Positions 21,188-32,300 of a DNA stretch of 64,000 bases are shown here, piece after piece. The stretch lies in assembly GCA_016764435.1 (NCBI GenBank), contig JAESRX010000063.1, positions 32,232-96,231 on the forward strand, read 5' to 3'. How positions within the stretch are numbered: position 1 is the stretch's first letter; each line of letters starts with the position of its first letter. The translations under genes were made by a program, and so were the position numbers. The stretch comes from Flavobacteriaceae bacterium (GTDB lineage: Bacteria; Bacteroidota; Bacteroidia; Flavobacteriales; Flavobacteriaceae). A model generated the notes under the pieces. The model saw only the letters and a program-made list of their open reading frames with translations. It was not told the DNA's origin and searched no databases.

Positions 21188-23332
21188 ATGTTTAAATTGC
21201 GCTTACCAGTTCTTTTATTTTTGTTCTTTTCTAGTAACGTCATCGGACAGTCAAATGCTTATGTGGCATTAGACATAGCGACGCATAACCTTGTTAAACA
21301 CAACAGGTATTTACGCAACCCTACATTTTCAATTATTGGCGAAAAATCGTCAAGAATTAGTTTGTACAATCGTAGACAGTGGGTGGATTTTGATAATTCT
21401 CCTGCACTATATATGTTAAATTATTCAGGCTTGGTTTCTGAAAAAGTTGGCGTTGGGATTCAAATATATCAACAAAACGTTGGGGTTCTTAAAAATTTCG
21501 GAGTCATGGCCAATTATGCATATCGGCTAAAATTTAGTGAAAAAATGGCCGTGACTTTAGGGTTTAATGCCTCTTACCTTATCAGTGGGATAAATGGAGA
21601 GAAAGTATTTATAGAAAATCCGGATCCTGCGTTACAAGCCATGGACGATCATTCTCTATTCTTATTTATGCCGGGGATTAATTTTACCATAGGGAGATTT
21701 GAGCTAGGGTTGTATGCGGAAAACATTGTTGATTACAATTTTAAAACAAGTGAAACACTCACGGAATTTAAAGATAAAACCTATACAGGACATCTGATGT
21801 ATACGCACCCATTTAAAAACACTACAGGTGTTTTACAAGATATGGAGTTGCAAATTATGGCCATAAATAGAAATACCCCTTACCGAGGAAATGTACTTTC
21901 GGGAAATTTACTGTTAGACATGCCGAAACTTGGCTGGTTTCAAGGGGGGTACAACGATTTTTATGGGTATTCTGTAGGCTTAGGTGTACATGTTACAAAA
22001 AATATTTCTTTTGGATATTTAGTAGAAAGAGGAGTCAGTAAAGGTCTTAAAAATTTAGGGAGTACACATGAAATTACCATTGCTTATTCTTTTGATCCTC
22101 AGAAAAGAAAATCGCTTTCAGCGCGTAACAAGGAACTAAAAGAGAATGCCCTACTAGAAGAAGATCTTCAAAAATTAAAAAAAGACATAGACGATTTAAA
22201 AGTGAACCAAGTGGGCGCTAATATTTCGAGACTTGAAAAATTGAAAGAGTTACAATCCAAGAAAGAGAGGGAGGCTGGAGTCAATAAGAGTCAGTTGCGA
22301 ATTATAAAAGGAGAGGTAAGTCCGAATACTCATGACGCCTCTGGTGTTGCATATCAGTACTTAGGAAAAGTACCAGGTGTGGATAAAGGGTATTATGTGG
22401 TGACCAAGGTGTTCTCGGATACATTATTAGCGAAGAAAGCCGTAGAGAAACTGAATATTAAGCCCACTAAATCAGCCTATTTTTTTAATTCTAATAATGG
22501 ATATTCCTACGTATATCTGGATGTTTTTTTAAGTTGGGAAAAGGTAAAAGAAATTGTAAAATCTCGTTATGATGATAGTTATGATAACCATTTATGGATC
22601 ATGGACGTGGCTGAAGACAAGAAAAAAAGCACCGTTTTAACTCCCAAGCCTAGCGCTAAAACAGCCCCTGTTTCTAAAACTCATATTTCGACAGTAATTA
22701 AAGAAAAACAGCAAGAAGAAGCACCTTTATTAAACCCTCATAAAATTAGTAAGGCAAGGAAACCTCCAAAAAATTTACCGGTAGATATTACGGATGTTGC
22801 AAGTGGCTACTATTTGATTGCAAGTGTGTTTTCCGTGGAGACTAATGCCTCTAATTTTTTAAAGAAGTTAAAGGAAAAAGGATTGGATGCTCGGTTTTTT
22901 GTAAATCCAAAAAACAATTACCGATATGTGTATTTGAAGTATTCAAAAGAGAAAGCGGCAATGCTAAAATCGTATTATTCAAATGTAAACGATCGTTATT
23001 TCGAGGATATGTGGGTGATGCATGTTGTCTCAAAGAAAAAGAGAGTTATTGCCAATAGTAAACCTCTGGTAAAAATGAAAATTCAAGGGGTAGCTAGTGG
23101 GTATTATATCGTTGTTGGTGTTTTTTCAAAACAGCATAACGCAACTAGGTTCTTGGATAAGCTAAAGAAAAACGGCTTTGATGCGCGCTTTTTTGTAAAC
23201 CCTAAAAATAATTACCAATACATTTATATAGAACACTCCATTGATAGGGCAAGTATCGCCAAGTCATATACTTCGAATTTGAACAATACTTATTTTAAAG
23301 AAAAATGGATCTGTAGTATTGAAAATAACTAA
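21188..23332 (+). CDS. sprD: SprD-like PorP/SprF-type outer membrane barrel fused to a coiled coil and three SPOR-like repeats, copy 1
   Basis: 714 aa; PorP/SprF-like N-terminus (NLVKHNRYLRNPTFSIIGEKSSRISLYNRRQWVDFDNSPALYMLNYSG); Lys/Glu-rich heptad segment; three repeats of GYYxVxxVFSxxxxAxxFLxKLKxxGxxARFFVNPKNNYxYVYL. Confidence 0.82.
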   Translation: MFKLRLPVLLFLFFSSNVIGQSNAYVALDIATHNLVKHNRYLRNPTFSIIGEKSSRISLYNRRQWVDFDNSPALYMLNYSGLVSEKVGVGIQIYQQNVGVLKNFGVMANYAYRLKFSEKMAVTLGFNASYLISGINGEKVFIENPDPALQAMDDHSLFLFMPGINFTIGRFELGLYAENIVDYNFKTSETLTEFKDKTYTGHLMYTHPFKNTTGVLQDMELQIMAINRNTPYRGNVLSGNLLLDMPKLGWFQGGYNDFYGYSVGLGVHVTKNISFGYLVERGVSKGLKNLGSTHEITIAYSFDPQKRKSLSARNKELKENALLEEDLQKLKKDIDDLKVNQVGANISRLEKLKELQSKKEREAGVNKSQLRIIKGEVSPNTHDASGVAYQYLGKVPGVDKGYYVVTKVFSDTLLAKKAVEKLNIKPTKSAYFFNSNNGYSYVYLDVFLSWEKVKEIVKSRYDDSYDNHLWIMDVAEDKKKSTVLTPKPSAKTAPVSKTHISTVIKEKQQEEAPLLNPHKISKARKPPKNLPVDITDVASGYYLIASVFSVETNASNFLKKLKEKGLDARFFVNPKNNYRYVYLKYSKEKAAMLKSYYSNVNDRYFEDMWVMHVVSKKKRVIANSKPLVKMKIQGVASGYYIVVGVFSKQHNATRFLDKLKKNGFDARFFVNPKNNYQYIYIEHSIDRASIAKSYTSNLNNTYFKEKWICSIENN
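22372..23320 (+). repeat. Three SPOR-like repeats encoded in the sprD-like gene, copy 1
   Basis: Units starting at approximately DKGYYVVTKVFS, ASGYYLIASVFS and ASGYYIVVGVFS; units 2 and 3 share DARFFVNPKNNY exactly. Confidence 0.75.
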
Positions 23333-23371
23333 AGTCCCAGCTACTTATTAACCCTGTATTAATTGCTAATA

Positions 23372-26300
23372 ATGAAAAAGATATTAATAATATTTAAGGA
23401 TATGAAGTTTGTGAAATTGCTTGCATTTTTATGTGTTTATATTTGTTTGAACCCTATTACTTTAACCGCTCAGACGGCAGTGCCTTTTGAAATTAGGTAT
23501 AATTCTAAACTCAGAGGTGAGTTAACTTTAATTTCGAATAGTATTGTAAACAGGGACAATGGTCCTGGAGAGACATCTAATGATCCTTATAATGGTGGCA
23601 ATTCGAATGATTGGTCCAATATGAAATATATTGATGTAGACGATGATCCTACTACTTTTTCATCCAGTAAATCAAATTTAGTAATCGCTAATCAGGACTG
23701 TATAAATATAAAATATGCAGGCTTATACTGGGGCGCTATTTATCAAGATGAGGAACGAAACCCAGCGTATACAAGTGTAAAATTTAAACTTCCAGGGGTT
23801 GGGGATTATCATGATATTAATGCGGATACCATTATTTTTGATGATCAAGATACGTATTACCCAGATCCGTATGCTTGTTTTGCAGATGTGACAGCTTTAG
23901 TACAGACATTAGAATCTCCTGTTGGTGAATATACTGTGGCAAATATTTTTGCAAATCAAGGGAAATCAGGTGAAGGAAGTCCTTATGGAGGTTCTTCTGG
24001 AGGTTGGACCTTGGTAATCGTTTACGAAGACCCAATGCTTAGTAATAAAAATGTGACAATTTTTGATGGCTTCTCGGGTGTAGAAAAAGGAGTTGCAGCA
24101 AGTGTTTCTGTTTCTGGATTTACAACCATTCCTAAAGGTCCTGTAAATGCGCGTATTGGAGTTTCTTGTTTAGAGGGGGAAATTCAGTTAAAAGGAGATA
24201 AATACGAGATAAGTACGGGGGCTAATTACCCGAATTTTACAGCATTGTCTGATGCTGAAAATCCTTCAGATAACTTTTTTAATAGTTCCATTACTATTGA
24301 TGGATCTCATTACTTAGATAGAGTTCCTAATAGTATTAATAATTTAGGTTGGGATACAGACCTGTTTCAGGTTTTTAATCCTTCAAATTTAGTCATAGGA
24401 AATCAAGAAACATCCGCCACGTTACGCCTCGAAACGGTTCAAGATAGGTATTATGTGTTCTATACTTCATTTTCAGTGGAAATAATAGAGCCACAAATAA
24501 CGGTATTGAAGACCGTTGATGATGGGACTAATGATTTGGAAGGGTCTGATGTTGTCTTAGGACAGCGTCTTTGGTATCAGTTGAGATTTCAGAATACAGG
24601 AAATGATGATGCCATCAATATGACCATGGTAGATACTCTTCCTATTAATGTTGACCTCGATGAATCGTCCATGGTATTGCCTCCTGGTGTAACTTATACA
24701 TACATACAACCCACAGGATTGAGTGGAGGTATCTTAACATTTACAATCCCTAATGAGATTGTAACTAAAGGCGCTACGTATTATGACATTCGCTTTAAAG
24801 TCGCTATTTCTGATGAATGTAATGACTTACGGGATGCTTGTGAAAATAGAATAGAAAATATTTCCTATTCTTATTATACCGGAAAGGATAGTGGAACAGA
24901 GATAAGTGATGATCCTAGTTTTTACGGATTGGATGCTTGTAATTTTGGAATTACAGGATCTACTAATTTTTTAGTAGATGTGAACGCATGTACTTTTGAT
25001 AGAAATGAAGTGATGTGTGGTTCGTCCCTTGATTTAACAGCAGGTAGTGATTTTATTGCCTATGTTTGGAAGGATGCTTCAGGGAATATAATAGGAGATA
25101 CTCAAACGATAACGGTTACAAATATAGGTGTATATACAGTTGATAAAACAGCAGCTGCACCTTGTGTAAATGCAAAAGAAACGATTACAGTAGTCCCTTT
25201 TGGAGAACAGACAAATCCATTGATTAGCCCAGATGGTAGTGGAGGTTATTTGTATGTAGATGAGGTTCTTGTTTGTCCAAATGACGGACGTAAATTATCG
25301 GAAATATACTTATGTGGGACAGATGATTCTCGGGATATTGTCACCAATATTGCGGGAGCAGAAGCGATTAAATGGCAGAAATTATCGGAAGAACAAGAAG
25401 GGAATGCCTATCCAAACTGTCCTAATACCGAAGGAAGTAGTGTGTGGACTACCGTAGATTCAACCAATAATTTTAAGGTGGTAGCCGCGGGAGAATATCG
25501 ATTGGAACTTGTTTTTCCTGGGGGTTGTTTTGTTCGGTATTATTTTAATGTATTTAAATCTACCGTAGAACCTGCTATTTCTAAAAAGAATATCAATTGT
25601 GGAAAAGAGGGGTTTATCGCTATTTATAATATCGATACTTCTTTGTATGAATTCAGTGTTGTTTTAGAAGGGCAACCTGCAGGAAATTTTACGAGTCAAC
25701 ACACATATCCTATTAATGTAGCAGGTGATTATACCGTGTATTTTCGTCAAATAGGAGTGAGTTTATCCGCGTGTGTTCCTAAAATTGAAAGCATTCATAT
25801 TTCTGAAAAAACGATACATACCACCATCACAGCATCTCCTATTTTATGCGAGACGGGTAAAGGGGCTATTCGTGTTCAAGTAAATGATGTTCCTGGAGAT
25901 TACCTGATGGAATTACAAACCATGGCTGGAGAAGTTATAGGGAATTATGGACCAAGTCCTCTAAATGATAATTTGTTCGATAATTTGGATGCAGGATTCT
26001 ACCAAGTGATTGTTACAACTCCGGAGTGTTCTGATCGTATTGAAAATATTGAAATAAAACCACCAGTTCCATTAGAATTTACAGCGGCACTGGCTCAGAG
26101 TATTACGTGTATCGATGGAATTATTAAAGTGAATTCTTCGGGAGGTCTAGTACCTCATTACTATGCCATTCATAGTTATATCTTAGAAGGAACAGCTACA
26201 TGGACCGTAATTTCTTCGTCAGAATATAAGTATCAAACAAACCAACTGTTTGATATTAGTAACCCTGGGGTTTATAGGTTTATTATGGTTGATAGTAATT

Positions 26301-29300
26301 TGTGTACAGCCATTTCTAATGAGGTTGAAATCAAGATAGAACCAAAAATATCTTATGATCTGGAGATAACAGATGTAGTTTGTTTTGGGGATGATACAGG
26401 ACTTGTTACGATAAGTCCCACAGGAAATCTAAACGGAAATGAATTGACCTTCGCACTGGATGATGGTATTGTAGGAAATGGAGTTTTTGATGCCATTCTT
26501 TCCGATGGAAGTTATGACGATGCTTCTTTTACTTCTATAATGTCTTTTATTGGCTTGCCTACAGGAAACTATACCTTGATCATGAGGGTTTCAAAAGGAA
26601 CGTCTACGTGTGATTTTCCTGAAGTATTTACTATTGGAGCACCTTCAGCAGGGATTACAGGAAAGTTACATATAGTTCAAGAATATACGTGTAAAAAATT
26701 AGGTGAAATAGCCGTGGCTATTACGGGAGATACGGCTATTTCTGGAGGGACACCTCCTTATGTGTATGCTATTGATGGCGTGAGTTTTACAAGCGATAAT
26801 ACGTTTTCAGACTTAACTAATGGAACGTATGTGGTCACTGTAAAGGACAGTGAGAACTGTGTTTTTCTGACCAATTCAATCATATTAGAGGCACTAAATC
26901 CTCCTACAGACTTAAATTTTGAAACAACCGCAATTAAGTGTCCTTCTTTAGAAACGGAGATTACAGTATCGGTAATTAATGGAAATCCACCATTTGAGTA
27001 CGAAATTATTTCGCCTTCAAGTGCTGTAATTCATAATGGAAATAATAAGGTGTTTACAGGGATATTAGAAGGCACTTATACGATAAGGGTAACGGATGCC
27101 AAAGGATGTGAATATGAAAAAGATAAGACTATAAATGCAATCAGTCAAATAGCCATAAAAGGAAATGTTACTGCTTCCGTTCAATGTAAAGGATCTACGT
27201 CTGGAGCAGCAGAATTTACCGTTTCTGGCTATAAAAAAACCTACAGTTATCGTGTTAATGGCGGAGCTGTGACTAGTGACCAAAGTACTGCAACTATAAA
27301 CTTATCAAATCTACTAGCAGGGAATTATGAAGTAACTGTTATTGATGAAGATACAGCGTGTACAGACACGTATACGGTCACGGTAGATGAACCCGAATTT
27401 CCTCTTATCTTAGAGTTATTACCTACACTTATTACGTGTAATAGTAATGCAACTATTAAGGCTTTTGTAACTGGTGGCTGGGGAGCATTTAACTATAAAT
27501 TGCAGACACAAGCAGGTGTTGTACATACAGATTATAGTAGTGATTCTTTATTTCTAAATGTATTAGAGGGCGAGTATACGGTACTGGTTAGAGACGCGAA
27601 TGGATGTGTTGTTTCTAAAGATATAAGTATAAAAGCAGCCATAAGTCCTACGGTGAGTATTGTTTCGAATACCGGATGTTATACCGCTATGGGAACCATT
27701 GTAATCACTGCTTCAGGTACAGGCGTGGCTCCATTAAAATATGCTATTGATGGAGGGAGTTACCAGAGTTCTGCGACCTTTTCAGGGATTACTCCTGGAG
27801 AGCATCAAGTATCGATCATAGATGGAGATGGATGTAAAGCCGTTTCTAATTTACTTAATTTTTCTCCAGAACTTATTATGAGTGTACAGTATTTACCTAT
27901 TATATCTTGTGAAAACACGACAGAAGTAGCTATTACCGCGAATGGTGGAAATGGAGTTTATACGTATGCAATAGTAGCATCGGGTATTTTGCCCTCGGAA
28001 ACAGATTACGGAATAGCATCTTCGATTACTGTTACAGGAATAGGGAGCTACGATGTCTATGTTAAAGACGGTAAACAATGTAGTGTTATGACTACAATTA
28101 ATGTCACTAAAAAGGATGAATTAGAAATTTCATACACGGCTACAGCTGTTTTTTGTAACGGTGATTTTGTAAAAATCACAGCGATAGGAATAGGAGGAGA
28201 AGCTCCTTATTTTTATCAATTAGAAAATGTTTCAGGAACTATTTTTAATAGCTTTCAGACACAAACAGTATTTAATACTGTTGTTGCAGGAAATTACCTT
28301 CTTAGAATAAAGGACGCTAATAATTGTGAAGAAACAGTCCCTGTCGTAATTTCAGAGCCTGAATATTTGGTGGCCTCTGCAGGTGTTTCGGAATTAGTTT
28401 CGTGTAATAAAGACCTCTATGCAGCAGTACATATTACAAATCCTCAAGGAGGAACCCCTTTTTCATTACCAGATTTATACCGTTATAGTTTTGACGGAGG
28501 GATTAGTTATACGATCTCAAACACTCAAAATTTGCCTTCAGGGACACATACTGTTTATATAAAAGATGCAAATGGCTGTGTTTTTCCGATGGAAGTTATT
28601 GTCGCAGCTAAAATAGCGGGACCTAGTTATCTTACTGCATTGACGTATAATTGTGTTGGAGAAGGGATTTTTGAAATTTTACCAGAAGATGTTATTCCAC
28701 TTTTTAGCTATACATATACCCTAGATGGAGGCGCTGAGTTTCTTCCAAATACAGGGATAGGACATGTGTTTTCTAACGTAAGCGTTGGGGATCATACGGT
28801 GACTATGAATTTTACGCCACTGGCTACACCTACGAAAAATGTAGTATTGAATGAAGATTTTGGTGCAGGAGAAAATACATCTCTTAGTAATGTAAGCCCT
28901 GTTTATTGTTATGAGCCTCAGGACGGAACAGGTGCTTGTTATTTTGGCCCTTCCATTAATGAGGGTGAATATTGTGTAACAAAAGAAGTGACTTCTCCAT
29001 CGTTGTCATGGCGTAGTCCAAATGATATTTCAGGAATGGCCAATGGTCGATTTTTAGTGGTTAATGTAGTTGGAGATGCTGGAGATAATGGTGTTATCTA
29101 TCAGAAATCAGTTTCAGGTATTCATCCGAATAAAGATATTACCATTTCTTTAGCGGTGTATAATCTTTTAAAAATGGGAGCTGTAGGAACGGATCCTTCT
29201 ATTACCATACAGCTGACTGATAGTAGCGGGACAGTATTACTTGATGCTGCAGGGGATCCTGTAGCGTTTAATGTAGGAGAGGTTCCTAAGAATAATCATG

Positions 29301-32300
29301 CAGATGATTGGCATCAGTATACGGTTTCTTTGAATCCTGGGTTAATTACTGATTTGAATATTGTGATACGAACAGATGCGGGAGTGACTGAAGGGAATGA
29401 CATTGCGATAGATGCTATTATTGCTTATCAAGAACCAGATCAATGTGCTACAGAAACTTCCGTAACCTTTACTGTAGAGGACGCTAAAGAATTTAAGGCG
29501 GTCACTAATAGTATTGAGGAAACGACCTGTAATGGGGGAACTGACGGAGGTATAGCGATTGAACTGAGTAATTTTAATCCAACCTATGGATATAAATATC
29601 GTATAGATGGACTAGGAGATTGGATAGGACCTAAGTTTTCGAATTTACTAACTGTTGATGGATTGACTTCTGGGAGTCATAGCATAGAAATCGTCTATTT
29701 GAATATTGATGGATCTCAGGACTGTAAGAAAACCATTACCGAAATTATAGGGGAGCCTTCTGCAGTGGTTGTAAGTGCGGGTATTAAAGTAAATCTAACC
29801 TGTAGAAATATTAGCACTACGCAAGCAACGATTGAAGCAAGTGCTGTAGGTGGGTCAGGTCCTTATCAGTATCAATTAGAAACGGTAGCAGGACTGGTGT
29901 TAACAAGCTTTCAAAAATCACCGTTCTTTACAAATCTAGCGGCAGGATCTTATATGGTCCGAGCGAGAGATGTTTTTGGATGTGAAGATCTAATTGCTGT
30001 TCCAGTAGAAGTATTGACTCCTAAGGAAATTGTATTTACAGCAGTACCAGGCGCTTGTTATCAAGGAGATTCTAAAGGAACTATTACGGTTTCAGTAGTG
30101 GATGGAAATGGAAATTATCAATTCAGTATCAATGGGAATGCATTTCAAGTGCCAACTCCTGTAACGTCCTTAAATTATACGTTTGAGAATTTAGTTTCAG
30201 GAACTTATGAAGTGTTGGTTAAAGACCAATACGGATGTATGGAAAGTGTTTCTGTAACTATAAATTCAGTCCTAAGAGCGAGGGCTTTATTAGTGAATGA
30301 TATAGATTGTATCGCACCTACAATGGGTGAAATAACAGTGGAAGCTTATGGTGGTGATGGAAGCTATAGTTATCAATGGTCAAAAGACGGTGGTGTTACT
30401 TGGAACAATTCGAACTTTGCAGGAAATAAATTTACAAACACCGCTGCGGGTACTTATGTTTTTAAAGTAACCGATGGGGCTAATTGTTCGGGATTGACTA
30501 AAAGTATTGTTCTTAGCCCAGCCGTTGCTCCAGAGTTTACTTTAACAGCGATAGATATTGCATGTAATGGAAATAGTACGGGAGAAATTTCAGTAAATAT
30601 TGATACCAATATAGGATTGCCTCCATATGCGGTTAGTGTACGTAATGTTCTTACAGGCATCGTATATGGAAGTCAAACAACAGGATTGCCAGGAGGTAAT
30701 TATGAAGTTACAGTGACAGATCTCAAAGGATGTTTTTCTAAAGAAGATATTACGATAGAAGAACCAAGTATTATAGATGGGAAGATTCAAAGTACCGATA
30801 TAAAATGTGAACATCCAGACGATGTTTTGGGAACAATATCCATAGATGCTGGAGGAACCGGAACGGCACCTTATACGTACCGTGTGTATAATAACGGACT
30901 TTTGTTTGATCAGACGGTAGATACTGCTCTTTTAGGAACTACGAGTTATACCTTTACAGGCTTGGAATTTGGGTTTTATAAAATTGTTATTCTTGATAGC
31001 AATGGTTGTGAAAATATTTCGGAGGTTACCATTGGAACTGCACCAAATATTCTAGTCACTCTAGCGAGTACTGCGACTTGTGCTACAGGAAGTATTAAAG
31101 TACAGGTAAATACCACGAGTGGTTCTTTAAGTACAGGGCCTTATTATTTTGCAATCTATCCAGTTGCTACTAGCCCTCCTTCGGGAGCGGGTTGGTTCGT
31201 AGGGGTACCAGGAGTCTTAGGTAATGGAGACCCTACAGAAGAGTATACTTTTAATGGCTTAAGTCCAGGGGTTAGGTATACATTTATGGTGTATAATGAC
31301 ACGACCAAGTGTTCTTACATCCAAGAAGCGGATGAATTAATAAGTCCGGTGTCTACCTTAGAATCTACCATTAATACGCTTACGAATGTTACTTGTACAG
31401 GCGGGTCTGATGGAATTGTTAATTTTACGATTTCAAATTATGAAGCTTCTGCTACGCAAGTAGATTATCAAATCTTCGAAACAATAACAATTAGTCCCGT
31501 TCCTGGACTGTCTGGGTCTTTCACAGGACTAGGAGGTGCTGATGCATCAGCAAGTCTATCGGGATTAGGATCAGGAGACTACTTTATACAATTTACAGAA
31601 GTGGATGGAGGAAACCCTGGATGTATTACAAGTTCGGAACCATTTTCAATTAAAGCGTCTGAAAATTTACTGGAAATAGAAGCTAAATCTACTAAAAATC
31701 AAACCTGTAATGACTTAGGGATTGTTACAGCAGTCGCTCGTTATGGAACAGGACCTTACACGTATAAAATACAATTAAGTACAGAATCAGACCCAACGGT
31801 TACAACGTGGGGGAGTAATAATACAACGGGGATATTTAAAGTGCCGGCTGGGACTTATAAGGTATTTGTCTTAGATGCTTTTAATTGTATTCAAGGAACG
31901 GATGAAGTTGTTGTAACAGTTGATAGTATACCTGAGATAACCTTTAGTATTAATGATGCTAGTTGTCCAAAAGAAGGAGCATTTGAAGTTACAGTTAGTC
32001 TACTTGTTGCGGGAGTTCCGCCGTATAGTATTCGTGTAAACGAAGGCCCTTTTCAACCCGTCTCTTTGCCTTTTACGATACTTAATTTAAGTTCAGGAAT
32101 AGATCAACTCATTGAAATACAAGACCAGAATGCTTGTGGAAGTGTTCAAGTATTTTCGATTGCACCACCGCTTGAATTTAATGCGGAGATTACTAAATTA
32201 CTAGATTGTTCTATTTCTCCTCATGCGGAGATTACTATTAGTGATATTGTAGGCTCTGGTAAATACACGTATGAAATTAATGGTGTGGCTATAGGTGCAA

